Part shown: in pieces, positions 52,576 to 61,818 of the stretch
Numbering within the stretch: the first letter of the stretch is position 1
Layout: each line of letters opens with the position of its first letter
Origin: Spirochaetales bacterium
GTDB lineage: Bacteria; Spirochaetota; Spirochaetia; Sphaerochaetales; Sphaerochaetaceae
Reading direction: 5' to 3'
Assembly: GCA_012519115.1 (NCBI GenBank)
Contig: JAAYQW010000082.1
Coordinates: 1-64,000 of the forward strand
DNA length: 64,000 nucleotides
Made by a program: the position numbers and the translations under genes
Notes under the pieces: generated by a model
What the model was told of the DNA's origin: nothing
Seen by the model: the letters and a program-made list of their open reading frames with translations, nothing else
Database searches by the model: none

Positions 52576-53910
52576 ATGGTAATTTTAACCCTGAATTGTG
52601 GAAGTTCTTCTGCAAAGTACCAAGTCTATGATTGGGAAGAGAAAGAAGTGCTGGCTGTCGGCGTGGTCGAGCGCATCGGTCTTGAGTATTCAACGATTGA
52701 ACATAAGGCGGTCGGTAAAGAAGCGTATACCGCCGAGTTTTCTTCCCCTACCCACAAAGAAGCGATCGAGTTGATTATCCGCATGCTCTTGGACAAAGAG
52801 TACGGCGTGATCAAGGATCTGAAAGAGATCGGAGCCGTGGGACACCGGGTTCTTCACGGCGGTGAAGCTTTCAAGAAGTCCGCATTGATCAACGACGAGG
52901 TTATCGCTCAGCTCAAGAGCTATAATCACTTAGGACCTTTGCACATGCCCGCCAACATCATGGGAATCGAAGCGGCAGTGAAGGCGATGCCGGATGTTCC
53001 TCAGGCGATCGTTCTCGATACCGCCTGGCACCAGACGATGCCCGAAGAGGCGTTCATGTACGCACTGCCGTATGAATGGTACACGAAGTACAACGTCCGT
53101 CGCTACGGGTTCCACGGGACCAGCCACCTCTATTGCGCCAAACGAGCGGCGGCGATTCTCGGAAAGAAAAATAAGGATACCAACGTCATCATCTGCCACA
53201 TCGGCAACGGCGCATCGGTCAGCGCGGTTAAAAACGGTATCGCCGTTGATACCTCGATGGGTCTCACCCCCCTCGAAGGACTGGTGATGGGATCGCGAAG
53301 CGGCGATATCGATCCCGCGATCGTTCCCTATATGCTGGAAAACACCGGCATGAGCGCCCGGGAGATGGATACCACGTTGAACAAGAAAAGCGGGCTCATC
53401 GGTCTGTGCGGCAAGAGCGACCGTCGGGATGTCCTCAAAGCATCACAGGAAGGAGACAAAAAAGCCCAGCTCGCGATTGATATGGAAGGACGGCGGATCG
53501 GCAAGTACATCGGTTCCTATGCGACATTGCTCGGAGGCCGTCTTGATGCGATCGTCTTCACCGCCGGAGTCGGCGAAATGGGGGCGCATATTCGAGAAAG
53601 CGCATGTAAAGGTCTTGAGATTATCGGAGCGAAACTCGATCCGAAGAAAAATAAAACATGTTTCAGCCGGAACGGCGAGTTTGAAATCTCGACCGATGAT
53701 TCGAAAGTAAAGATCCTCGTCATTCCAACCGACGAGGAGCTTGTCATGACTGAAGATGCGTTTGCGCTGATGAACGGAACGTACGATGTCCACACCAACT
53801 TCACCTATTCGTTCGAATCGAGAGAGTATGTGAACAAAGCCCGTGTCGCCGGCTTGAAGCGGGATATCGAAAAAAATCCCGCTCTCAAGGATATTCTTGC
53901 GATCAAATAA
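52576..53910 (+). CDS. ackA: Acetate kinase
   Basis: 444 residues, somewhat longer than the usual ~400. ASKHA fold: [20 protein letters not shown] at the start, [80 protein letters not shown] and [17 protein letters not shown]. It makes ATP from acetyl phosphate, the main energy step of fermentative acetate formation; no pta gene is adjacent. The convergent next gene ends 8 bp away. Confidence 0.96.
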   Translation: MVILTLNCGSSSAKYQVYDWEEKEVLAVGVVERIGLEYSTIEHKAVGKEAYTAEFSSPTHKEAIELIIRMLLDKEYGVIKDLKEIGAVGHRVLHGGEAFKKSALINDEVIAQLKSYNHLGPLHMPANIMGIEAAVKAMPDVPQAIVLDTAWHQTMPEEAFMYALPYEWYTKYNVRRYGFHGTSHLYCAKRAAAILGKKNKDTNVIICHIGNGASVSAVKNGIAVDTSMGLTPLEGLVMGSRSGDIDPAIVPYMLENTGMSAREMDTTLNKKSGLIGLCGKSDRRDVLKASQEGDKKAQLAIDMEGRRIGKYIGSYATLLGGRLDAIVFTAGVGEMGAHIRESACKGLEIIGAKLDPKKNKTCFSRNGEFEISTDDSKVKILVIPTDEELVMTEDAFALMNGTYDVHTNFTYSFESREYVNKARVAGLKRDIEKNPALKDILAIK

Positions 53911-53918
53911 TTCTTCGG

Positions 53919-54527
53919 TCAGGTCAGAGCTTTCAAATACCTGAAAAGCCGGGCAAAAAAGGTATCCTCCTTTGGATCGAGAAGATCGACGTCTTCAGCC
54001 AGAGGAGGATCGCTGTTTTTCGGATAGCGCGATTCGACTTCAAGGCGAATCAGCTCCTCCATATCGTTCGGTGAGGCGTTGCCGGTAATCAGCCGCTCCA
54101 TCAAGGGACCGACGGAATCGGTGAATTCAATCAACCGATTGAGTTCTTCCTGCTGTTGGACAAGAAGCTCCCCCTGTTCTTTTTTTGTAAGCTCAGTGAT
54201 CTTCATCCCTTGATGAAATACCAGGAGAGCGACAAATTTCGCCATCTGCTTTCCACGTTCAATTCCTGCTGCTTGATAGGTTTCATACCTGCGGTCGATG
54301 CTCACCACCAATCCGCCAAATCGATGGAATGCAATCGTGCTCAACGGATCCGGCGGCATCGTCACGATGCGATCTTCGATCAAAGAGAGAAACTTCTCCT
54401 GTCCGAGAGGCGTATCGCTGCGCCCGCTGTAATATCTGGGATCCTTGCCATCCTCGTTAAGAAGGCATACCAAAAACCGATGGTCGACGATATCGACTCC
54501 TGCTACCAACTTCTTATCATGGTCCAT
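53919..54527 (-). CDS. Hypothetical cytoplasmic protein
   Basis: 202 residues with no signal peptide or membrane segment. The N-terminal half is mixed alpha/beta (LVAGVDIVDHRFLVCLLNED, IAFHRFGGLVVSIDRRYETY); the second half is helical and acidic, with a probable coiled coil (TKKEQGELLVQQQEELNRLI). No family is recognised. A TACGCT hexamer ends 6 nt before the ATG and no ribosome site is seen, so it may be another leaderless gene. It may be lineage-specific. Confidence 0.65.
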   Translation of the reverse strand: MDHDKKLVAGVDIVDHRFLVCLLNEDGKDPRYYSGRSDTPLGQEKFLSLIEDRIVTMPPDPLSTIAFHRFGGLVVSIDRRYETYQAAGIERGKQMAKFVALLVFHQGMKITELTKKEQGELLVQQQEELNRLIEFTDSVGPLMERLITGNASPNDMEELIRLEVESRYPKNSDPPLAEDVDLLDPKEDTFFARLFRYLKALT

Positions 54528-54629
54528 GGATCAAGCGTAAAAGAGGACAGCCATCGCAAACAGTTGTAAAAATCCGCTCTCCTTCCCTTTTCATCCGCTT
54601 CTTAGTATCCTAGCTGTAGGAGGAATCTG

Positions 54630-55154
54630 ATGAAGAAGAATGAACGACTCTTGGTTGTCGTAGATATGCAAAACGATTTCGTTTCCGGCTCGCTTGGAAC
54701 CGAAGAAGCGAAAAAGATTGTTGATGGAGCCGTGGCCAAGATCAACTCGGAAGAAGGACTGGTCGCTTACACGCTCGACACCCACTTTGACGATTATCTC
54801 TCCACCAGTGAGGGGCTTTCTCTTCCCGTCGAGCACTGCATAAAAGGCAGTGAGGGGCATAAGCTGATTCCCGAACTTCGCGATCCCCTCAAAGATGCCA
54901 AGAGCTTTGAAAAACATACCTTCGGCTCCGTTGACCTTGCCGAGTACATCCGGGACAACCCTCAGATCAAGGAAGTCGAACTGTTCGGTCTTTGTACCGA
55001 TATATGTGTCGTCTCCAACGCACTCATGATCAAAGCGATGCGGCCGGAGCTTGTGGTGAAGGTTGACGGAAGAATCTCCGCCGGAACCACCGCCGAGAGG
55101 CACAACGCCGCTTTGGACACGATGGAGTCTTGTCAAATTGTCGTAAAACGGTGA
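54630..55154 (+). CDS. Isochorismatase-family cysteine hydrolase (nicotinamidase-like)
   Basis: 174 residues, AGGAGG before ATG. Catalytic triad landmarks: Asp in LLVVVDMQNDFVSGSLG, a Lys in KSFEKHTFGS, and Cys in LFGLCTDICVVSNALM preceded by the cis-peptide region. A DTHFDDY segment matches the nicotinamidase metal-site position (Asp-x-His). Nicotinamidase, feeding NAD salvage, is the best guess among members of this family, but other amidase substrates cannot be excluded. Confidence 0.82.
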   Translation: MKKNERLLVVVDMQNDFVSGSLGTEEAKKIVDGAVAKINSEEGLVAYTLDTHFDDYLSTSEGLSLPVEHCIKGSEGHKLIPELRDPLKDAKSFEKHTFGSVDLAEYIRDNPQIKEVELFGLCTDICVVSNALMIKAMRPELVVKVDGRISAGTTAERHNAALDTMESCQIVVKR

Positions 55155-55217
55155 TTTTCATGGACAAGGTTCTCTCCTCCGAGTAGGATAGTGTATACCC
55201 TTTTGGAGGAGGCGCTG

Positions 55218-56408
55218 ATGCTGCAACCCCTATCTTATGTTCTTGTTACCCCATACACCGTTGCCAAAAGCAGGACCGGCGGTGTATTATCCCGCCTGCT
55301 TTCCCGGATCTCGCTCGAACTCGTCGGTGCCCAGATGGTCACCTTTGACAAAGAGACCACGGAAGCGTTCGCCCAAATCATCGAAAGACGAAGCGCCGCG
55401 GCGTGTTGTGGCGCATCGCGGGATATCCTTGGTTCCTATATCCGACAAAACATGGGTCCATCAGAAGACGGGTTGCTCCACCGTTCCCTCTTTCTCGTGT
55501 TCCGTGGCGATAACCCGACCAAGGAGCTCAGCAATGTCTGCGGCGCCTTCCAAAAAGATGCCTATGACGTTGAAACCGTGACAGGTGAATCGATCCGGGA
55601 CACCTATGCGGATCTGATCTATGCAGATGAGAGCAAACAGACGCTTCGCTACTTTGAGCCGGCGGTCATTACCGCCAGCGAGCAAAAGGAAGCGGAAGCG
55701 GTCATTAAACTCTTTGCCGAATGGCTCCCGACCCAGAACAACTTGATCCACAATCGTCCCGATAGTTGCTACGAGGATGTCGAGCGCACTTTGGTGATCA
55801 TTAAGCCGGACAACTGGCGGCATGCCTCTTCCCGCCCCGGTATGATCATCGACATGTTCAGTCGGAGCGGATTGAGAATCGTTGCGATCAAAGTGCTGAA
55901 GATGAGCGTTTCCCAAGCGATTCAGTTTTACGGACCGACCAAGGAAGGTCTCAAAAAGCGTCTCGCCCCGATTTACGGAATGCAGGCTCGCGAGCTCCTT
56001 GAGCGGGAATTCAATATTCCCTTGACGGAAGAACTTGAGAATACCTTGACTGAATCATTCGGCGATATGTACAGCGAAGAGCAATTTGAGCGAATCGTCG
56101 AGTTCATGGCTGGAATCAAGACGTATGAGCGTCCAAAAGAGGAATGGGATGAGCCGGGATTGGTGAAATCGATGATTCTCGTCTACGAAGGAAAGGATGC
56201 GATCGGCAAGATTCGAACGATCCTGGGAGCGACCGACCCGACCAAAGCCGCTGCGGGAACGATTCGCCGGGAATTTGGCTCAAATATCTGCATCAATGCC
56301 GCCCACGCTTCCGATTCCGTTGAAAGCGCGGTCAGGGAGATGGGGATTCTCGAAGTAGAAAAGAACCACCTCGGGGGAGTTCTCCAGCACTACGTAGCGA
56401 ATCGCTGA
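55218..56408 (+). CDS. Tandem nucleoside diphosphate kinase: degenerate N-domain plus catalytic C-domain
   Basis: 396 residues from ATG 55218 (GGAGGAGG upstream). The C-terminal half (~190-390) is a recognisable NDP kinase: ERTLVIIKPDNWRHAS, MILVYEGKDAIGKIRTILGA, TDPTKAAAGTIRREFG and the active-site INAAHASDSVESAVREM (His363). The N-terminal half repeats the pattern (SYVLVTPYTVAKSRTGG, LFLVFRGDNPTKELSNVCG, GESIRDTYADLIYADESKQT), but the His is replaced and spacing is shorter, so it should be inactive. It balances NTP pools. The two-domain layout is unusual; typical NDK is ~140 residues. Confidence 0.8.
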   Translation: MLQPLSYVLVTPYTVAKSRTGGVLSRLLSRISLELVGAQMVTFDKETTEAFAQIIERRSAAACCGASRDILGSYIRQNMGPSEDGLLHRSLFLVFRGDNPTKELSNVCGAFQKDAYDVETVTGESIRDTYADLIYADESKQTLRYFEPAVITASEQKEAEAVIKLFAEWLPTQNNLIHNRPDSCYEDVERTLVIIKPDNWRHASSRPGMIIDMFSRSGLRIVAIKVLKMSVSQAIQFYGPTKEGLKKRLAPIYGMQARELLEREFNIPLTEELENTLTESFGDMYSEEQFERIVEFMAGIKTYERPKEEWDEPGLVKSMILVYEGKDAIGKIRTILGATDPTKAAAGTIRREFGSNICINAAHASDSVESAVREMGILEVEKNHLGGVLQHYVANR

Positions 56409-56465
56409 GTTATTGAACAAGAAGATTGTGATGGAGGTATGCTGTAGCGCTGAAAGTGAATACCC

Positions 56466-57144
56466 GTGCAACCTCACTTCGTGGTGAAGATTCTTCCCCT
56501 CGGCGTCATCGCCAGCCTAATGTCCGCCACCTTCAGTTACGCAAGCATCCCCTTTGGCCTCCGCGATCAGGTTCCTTTTCACCTCCTCATCGGCCTGTCG
56601 CTTGCACAGATCCTGCTTCTCTATACCGTCGTTCTGGGATATGTGGGGTTCGTCCTCGCTGAAAAAAGCGGCTTGGATCGCCGCCATCGGAGCAATTCTT
56701 CTCATTCTGGATCCGTATATCTTCGGACCCTTCATTCCCGACCTTTCTTCGCTCTACACGAAAGCCACCTACACCTTCGCCTACTTCCTCTTTTCGGCAA
56801 GCTATGGAGGGTTTGTCGAGGAGGTGCTTCTCCGGCTGTTCTTCCTCTCCCTCATCAGCTGGCTGCTGACCCTCATCTGCAAGAAGTCCGAACGGACTAC
56901 TACCCTGTACACTTGGGCGAACATCATCGCAGCCCTCGTTTTCGCCCTCGGCCACCTTCCGGCGACGAAAGCGACCTTCGGTTCGCTGAGCGCCGCTCTG
57001 GTCATCCGATCCCTGATCCTCAACGGATCGCTCGGATATCTGTTTGGCTGGTTATACATCAGGGAGGGATTTTCCACGGCGATGATCGTCCACGGGAGCA
57101 CCCACATAATCAGTCAGATCATTCTCCACTTGTTTATTTTGTAG
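56466..57144 (+). CDS. CPBP-family intramembrane metalloprotease, interrupted by a frameshift
   Basis: Two overlapping frames form one gene. The N-terminal part (GTG 56466: LPLGVIASLMSATFSYASIP, then LLYTVVLGYVGFVLAEK) is a CPBP-like first pair of helices. The C-terminal part, in the +1 frame, has the catalytic motifs GGFVEEVLLRLFFLS (EExxxR), FALGHLPAT and GFSTAMIVHGSTHI. The frames meet at a run of six A (56662-56667); removing one A would read LAEKAAWIAAIGAILL. Family members cleave membrane or prenylated peptides. It may be a pseudogene, a sequence error, or resolved by slippage; start position is uncertain. Confidence 0.65.
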
Positions 57145-57159
57145 AAAACCAAGTACAGT
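57130..57159 (+). promoter_or_regulatory. Promoter of the AEC permease gene (leaderless type)
   Basis: TTGTTT (57130-57135), 18 bp, TACAGT (57154-57159), then 6 nt to ATG 57166. It overlaps the end of the CPBP gene. Confidence 0.5.
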
Positions 57160-57165
57160 AAATGC

Positions 57166-58047
57166 ATGACGATAGCGCCGTTTCTTCACATGCTTCCCAT
57201 TCTTGTCATGATTCTCGCCGGATATATGATGGGGCGCCTTACCCCGATCGATTCGAAAACGCTTGCCACCGTGGCGGCGGATTTCTTCATGCCCGCCCTC
57301 TTGTTCATCTCGATGGCGACGACGGATCTGGATGGCTCGCTCGTCTCTTCGTTGATCGGCGCATCTATCTTCATTATGGCGATGTTGCTGATCGTTGCGT
57401 TCATTTGGGCGAAGCTGGCCAAGCAGGAGCCTTCAAAAACCGTCCCCTCCTTGGTATTCATGAACTCCGGCTTTCTTGCAATTCCCCTGATGAAGCTCTA
57501 TGGCGGAAACCTTGGAATGAATATGAGCGTGATCTTCGACTTCACTCAATCATTTACGATGTTCACCGTCGGAGTGTTCATCATCACCGGCGGATTGAAA
57601 GCCTCTTCAATCAAGTCGGCGTTCGCCTCCCCGATCATCTGGGCGACCGTCTCAGGCCTTTTGATCCGAACTCTCTCCATTCCGATTCCTGAAACGATCC
57701 GGAATATCTTCTTCTACGCAGGCGATGGCGCTCCGGCTCTTGCAACCTTCGCCCTCGGCGTCTCGTTGAAAGATTTCAAGCCCACCTTCAAAGTCGAGCT
57801 GATCAGCGCATTATTCGTCCGATTTGTCGGAGGGTTTTTAATCGGACTTTTGGCTGCGAATCTCTTCAATCTTCAGGGAATGGCCAAGGTCGTCGTGACG
57901 GTGACCGCTGCCCTCCCCTCGGCGGTTTTCACCAGCATCCTCCCGATTCGACACAACAAGGACGCTCACTTCGCCACCACGATGGTCCTGCTCTCGACCC
58001 TCTTGGGTACCGTTACGATTCCGATCTCATTCGCACTGATAGGATGA
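57166..58047 (+). CDS. AEC (auxin efflux carrier/malate permease) family transporter
   Basis: 293 residues, about ten hydrophobic helices in two inverted halves. It has the family's first-helix ILVMILAGYMMGRLTPIDSK, the NSGFLAIPLM motif in the fourth helix and the mirrored GDGAPALATFALGVSLKDFK. AEC carriers in bacteria move malate, malonate or other organic acids; the substrate is unknown here. The ATG follows a -10 hexamer by 6 nt with no ribosome site. Confidence 0.85.
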   Translation: MTIAPFLHMLPILVMILAGYMMGRLTPIDSKTLATVAADFFMPALLFISMATTDLDGSLVSSLIGASIFIMAMLLIVAFIWAKLAKQEPSKTVPSLVFMNSGFLAIPLMKLYGGNLGMNMSVIFDFTQSFTMFTVGVFIITGGLKASSIKSAFASPIIWATVSGLLIRTLSIPIPETIRNIFFYAGDGAPALATFALGVSLKDFKPTFKVELISALFVRFVGGFLIGLLAANLFNLQGMAKVVVTVTAALPSAVFTSILPIRHNKDAHFATTMVLLSTLLGTVTIPISFALIG

Positions 58048-58074
58048 CTCATATCATCTCCCTATGCAAATATC

Positions 58075-58103
58075 TTGTTTGCCCATACACTTTGGTCTAC
58101 ACT
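58075..58103 (+). promoter_or_regulatory. Promoter of the GPH symporter gene
   Basis: TTGTTT (58075-58080), 17 bp, TACACT (58098-58103). The leader of ~25 nt carries GAGGGG before ATG 58132, so this is a conventional start. Confidence 0.5.
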
Positions 58104-58131
58104 GTCAGAAAAATGTATCTGGCGAGGGGTT

Positions 58132-59433
58132 ATGCTTACACGACGGGTAAAACTTGGCTTTGGAATTGGCGACTTGGGAGGGAACCTCTTTTTTACGATT
58201 ATCGGTTTTTACCTCCTTTACTACTTTACTGATGTCGTCGGCCTCAATCCTGCATTGAGCGGAACAGCACTGATGATCGGAAAAGTGTGGGATGCGATCA
58301 CCGATCCGATCACCGGTTACTATTCCGATCGGACCAAGAGCCGCTTTGGACGGAGAAGACCGTATATCTTCATCGGCGCCATCTTCTCCTTCTTTTTCAT
58401 GATTCAGCTTTTCACTCCGGTTTCCTTCCAGAATGAGATGACGCTCTTTCTCTATGTGACCCTCGTCTATTCGTTGCTGAACACCGCCTACACATTGGTG
58501 AATATCCCCTATGCCGCATTGCTGCCGGAGCTCACCGAAGATTATCATGAGCGGACCATTCTTACCGGATATCGGATGAGCTTTGCCGTCTTGGGAACGT
58601 TTGCCGGAGCGGCATTGGTGATGCCGATCGTGAACGCCACCTCTTGGCCGGTGATGGGAGGGGTGATGGGCGGGATCATGCTGGTAACGGCGATGATAAC
58701 CGTCTTTGCGATCCGCGAACCGAAAGACCATCCCAAGATCAGCGAAGACGGGTTCATTTCCACCTTTGTCGAAGTACTCAAGGAAAAAGTGTTTCTTCAA
58801 GCCCTTCTGCCTTGGACGTTCTTCATCACCGGAACTTCGATGATCCAGGGAGCTCTCGTCTATTACTTCGCCTACATCTTCAACAATGAGGATCTTTTCC
58901 AGATCGCCCTCATCGGTCTTCTTTCCTTCAGTCTGCTCTGTATCCCCTTCTGGGTAGCCGTCTCCAGAAAAATCGGCAAGAGGCGCGTATATATGATCGG
59001 CATGACGATCGTAAGCGTCGGGGTGCTGCTCTTCACCTTGCTAGGAACCATGTTCGGACCGATCTTCGGCATCGTGGTGATGAGCCTGGCGGGCATCGGG
59101 CTTTCAACCCACTACGTGATGCCGCATTCGATCTTGCCTGATGTCGTTGAGTACGATCTCCACACCAACAAAAAAGGTCGACGAGAGGGAGTCTTTTCAA
59201 GTATCTGGACATTCAGCAGCAAGATCGGTCAAGCGTTCGCCCTTGCTCTCAACGGCTGGATCTTAGCGGTTTTCGGCTACCGGGGAGGAGCGATCCTTCC
59301 CCGGACAAAAATCGGAATCATCCTCATCGCCGGTCCGCTTCCAATTCTTTGGTACGTTCTCGGTCTCCTTATCCTGCGACACTACCCGATCGACCAGGCC
59401 TACTACGAGGAGATGATCAGGCGTGCTGAATAA
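58132..59433 (+). CDS. GPH-family sugar:cation symporter (MelB-like)
   Basis: 433 residues from ATG 58132. The N-terminus (VKLGFGIGDLGGNLFFTIIG, FYLLYYFTDVVGL) and the cation-site loop MIGKVWDAITDPITGYYSDRT followed by SRFGRRRPYIFIG are diagnostic of glycoside-pentoside-hexuronide symporters. Twelve helices are present, and HSILPDVVEYDLHTNKKGRR is the conserved loop before helix 11. The sugar is not predictable. It is followed by an acyltransferase gene whose GTG start overlaps the stop by 11 bp, suggesting one transcript. Confidence 0.88.
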   Translation: MLTRRVKLGFGIGDLGGNLFFTIIGFYLLYYFTDVVGLNPALSGTALMIGKVWDAITDPITGYYSDRTKSRFGRRRPYIFIGAIFSFFFMIQLFTPVSFQNEMTLFLYVTLVYSLLNTAYTLVNIPYAALLPELTEDYHERTILTGYRMSFAVLGTFAGAALVMPIVNATSWPVMGGVMGGIMLVTAMITVFAIREPKDHPKISEDGFISTFVEVLKEKVFLQALLPWTFFITGTSMIQGALVYYFAYIFNNEDLFQIALIGLLSFSLLCIPFWVAVSRKIGKRRVYMIGMTIVSVGVLLFTLLGTMFGPIFGIVVMSLAGIGLSTHYVMPHSILPDVVEYDLHTNKKGRREGVFSSIWTFSSKIGQAFALALNGWILAVFGYRGGAILPRTKIGIILIAGPLPILWYVLGLLILRHYPIDQAYYEEMIRRAE

Positions 59434-60676
59434 GGATCGTTTTCCCGTTCCGGCGTATTCTCCGATCGCTCGAATGGTTGTGCCGCTTTTCGGAAGGCTG
59501 TATCTCAGATTTGCGTTGGGAGTATCAAGCGTAACGATTCCCAATCGTGAGATTCTCATCGATGAGCTGAAGCGCTTCAAAGAATCCAAGTCATCCCTGA
59601 TTCTTGCATTTCGCCATACCGCGGTCGAAGATGCCCCCACCCTTCTCGTAGGTGTGAGAAGCCCTCATCTTCGTTTCCTCTATGGGCGGGATGTCCTTAA
59701 CTGGGCTGGCTGGCCGGCCAGAATACTCTTTCCCGCTCTGGGATTCGTTGCGGTGGAGAATCGGGGGAACAACCGCGAAGGCGCTCAATTCTTGCGCAAA
59801 GAAATACAAGACCCTCGTTTCCCGATCGCCTTGGCCCCGGAAGGTCAGGTAAGCTATCACGCATTTGCCAGCGCTCCGATTGAAATGGGAGCGGCGAACC
59901 TCGCCTCGTGGGCATTGGAGGGTCTGAGGGAGGAAGTCATCATTCTCCCGATCGCTCTCGGGTATCAATATGCAAAAGACAATGACCGATTCCTCGCCGG
60001 TCTCATTGCGCGCTGGGAGAAGGAAGCCAGCGTAACCGTTGATCGTAATATACCCCTGATCGAGCAGATCCGCTTCATCGGATATGAAACTTTGAAGCTG
60101 GTCAACACGTTCTGGAACCTGGATCTGATTTTGAAAGGCTCTTTCATCCAACAGCGGGACAGCGTGTGCAAAGCCCTGCTTCATTACTCCGAGTCGTTGG
60201 GCGGCCTTGAAGATTCGAGCGGTTCGATCATCGACCGCCTCTTCAGAGTCCGGTATAAAGCGGTGGGCATCCTGAACGACACCGATCGATCATCGTTGAG
60301 CGAAGAGGAACGTCGCCGGCATGACGAGGAAGTCAAAAAACAGAAAATCTCCCACCATGCTTCTCAGGCGGTGGATGTGCTAGAATATATCGATTTGAAC
60401 TATCTGAAGGGGAGACATACCGTCCAGCGCTCGATCGAGGTGATGCTCTCCCTCCTTGATGTGCTGAATCGTCTTCAAGGCGGAATGATCAACTCTCGTT
60501 TCAGTCCCAAGGGCAAGAAGGCATTCATCCTTGGCGGCGCTCCGATCGAAGTCCGAAAAAACTTTGGGCATCTTGCCGGAAGAAAAGAACGTCTGAAGGC
60601 GATCAGCCAGGCTCTTGAGGATGGCTTGCAAACCGTGAGCCTTGATCTTGAAGAGATAATGTTTCAGTCAACGTGA
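59423..60676 (+). CDS. Large acyltransferase-family protein (PlsC-like)
   Basis: 417 residues, GTG start at 59423 inside the end of the symporter gene. The acyltransferase block is SSLILAFRHTAVEDAPTLLV (HxxxxD as H-TAVE-D) and, ~85 residues later, FPIALAPEGQVSYH (family APEG box). A hydrophobic stretch near the N-terminus (MVVPLFGRLYLRFALGV) may associate with membrane. The C-terminal ~200 residues are helical and of unknown role. Probable glycerolipid or lipid-anchor acylation. It is unrelated in length and detail to the other acyltransferase at 26732-27868. Confidence 0.75.
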   Translation: MLNKDRFPVPAYSPIARMVVPLFGRLYLRFALGVSSVTIPNREILIDELKRFKESKSSLILAFRHTAVEDAPTLLVGVRSPHLRFLYGRDVLNWAGWPARILFPALGFVAVENRGNNREGAQFLRKEIQDPRFPIALAPEGQVSYHAFASAPIEMGAANLASWALEGLREEVIILPIALGYQYAKDNDRFLAGLIARWEKEASVTVDRNIPLIEQIRFIGYETLKLVNTFWNLDLILKGSFIQQRDSVCKALLHYSESLGGLEDSSGSIIDRLFRVRYKAVGILNDTDRSSLSEEERRRHDEEVKKQKISHHASQAVDVLEYIDLNYLKGRHTVQRSIEVMLSLLDVLNRLQGGMINSRFSPKGKKAFILGGAPIEVRKNFGHLAGRKERLKAISQALEDGLQTVSLDLEEIMFQST

Positions 60677-60714
60677 AGGTCGGGTCAAAAGAAACAAACG
60701 TTTTCTCCTTCTGC

Positions 60715-61818
60715 TTAATGCGCGCTTTTCAGCCCTGCTCCGCATAGAGGTATCAGGGCTTTTTTATCAGCCAGCGTCGCGTCTTTTTCCACGGCTACAC
60801 GGTAGGCGGCGTAGTTGGCGGCACTGGTATGCTCTACGTACACGCCCTTCTTCGCAAGGTCGCTGTGGGCTTTGATAATCTCTTCTTCCGTTACCGTTAC
60901 GAATCTTCCACCAAGCTCATGCACCGCTTGCAGGATGTCCTTTCCTCTGGCCGGAACTCCCGTCGCGATTCCCTCGGCCAGCGTCGGCGAAACGGCAACG
61001 GACTGGGGAACAAGCGATCGTTTCTCATACGCTTGCGCCAAAGGGGCGCAATTCGCCGCCTGAAACGCGATGACGAGCGGATAGGAATCTATCGGGTTCC
61101 ATGCTTTAAGCTCTTGGAGCGCGATATAAACGCCCATCAGGAGGGTTCCGTTGCCGACCGGAACGATGAGAACCTCCGGTAGCGTTTCAAACTGTTCGTA
61201 CAGCTCGTAGATGTAGGTCTTCGTCCCCTCCCAGAAGAATGGGTTGAAGATATGGCTGGCGTAAAAGATCCCGGATGCATTCACATAGTCGATCGTCGCT
61301 CGGGCGGTCTCATCCCGCGAGCCGTCAATGGCGTGAATCCTGCCGCCATGAGCTTCTATCTGCGTCAATTTCTTTGCGCTGGTCGAAGCCGGCACGAATA
61401 CTTCCGTCGTGATTCCTCCTCGGGCGGCATATGCGGCGACCGCCGTTGCAGCATTGCCGCTGGAGTCGATCGCACATCTTTTCACTCCCGCTTCTGCCAT
61501 CAGGGCGGCGAGCATCACCGCTCCCCGATCTTTAAACGAGAGAGTGGGCATCAGGTAGTCCGCTTTGCCGAAGAGGTTTTCCTCCAATCGGATGATCGGC
61601 GTCCCTCCCTCGCCCATCGTGATCTGTTCAATCGTTTCCCTTTCAAACGGCGGCAAGGCCGATCGATAGCGCCACAGCGAATGGTCGTTGCCCAAAGAGC
61701 CGAAGTCCGGAGGGGTCTTGGGATACGAGAGGTGCAACAGCGAACCGCATTCACAGATATAACGCATGGACGTAATAGGATAGGTTTTGCCGCAATGCCT
61801 GCAGATATACTTCATCAT
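60715..61818 (-). CDS. thrC: Threonine synthase-like PLP enzyme
   Basis: 367 residues. An N-terminal zinc-ribbon-like segment (YICRHCGKTYPI, YICECGSLLHLS) is followed by the tryptophan-synthase-beta fold: MGEGGTPIIRLEENL, PLP-lysine segment LMPTLSFKDRGAVMLAALMA, DSSGNAATAVAAYAARGGI and VPVGNGTLLMGVYIALQ. Threonine synthase converts O-phosphohomoserine to threonine; the zinc-ribbon start and SFKDRG box favour it over cysteate or diaminopropionate enzymes. The start overlaps the aspartate racemase stop (ATGATG), so the two are co-translated, an unusual pairing. Confidence 0.82.
   Translation of the reverse strand: MMKYICRHCGKTYPITSMRYICECGSLLHLSYPKTPPDFGSLGNDHSLWRYRSALPPFERETIEQITMGEGGTPIIRLEENLFGKADYLMPTLSFKDRGAVMLAALMAEAGVKRCAIDSSGNAATAVAAYAARGGITTEVFVPASTSAKKLTQIEAHGGRIHAIDGSRDETARATIDYVNASGIFYASHIFNPFFWEGTKTYIYELYEQFETLPEVLIVPVGNGTLLMGVYIALQELKAWNPIDSYPLVIAFQAANCAPLAQAYEKRSLVPQSVAVSPTLAEGIATGVPARGKDILQAVHELGGRFVTVTEEEIIKAHSDLAKKGVYVEHTSAANYAAYRVAVEKDATLADKKALIPLCGAGLKSAH

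Noticed and set aside
56662..56668. Programmed -1 frameshift at AAAAAAG in the CPBP gene
   Set aside because: The heptamer looks like a -1 slippery site, but joining the two frames needs a +1 change. Indel or transcript slippage is more likely.
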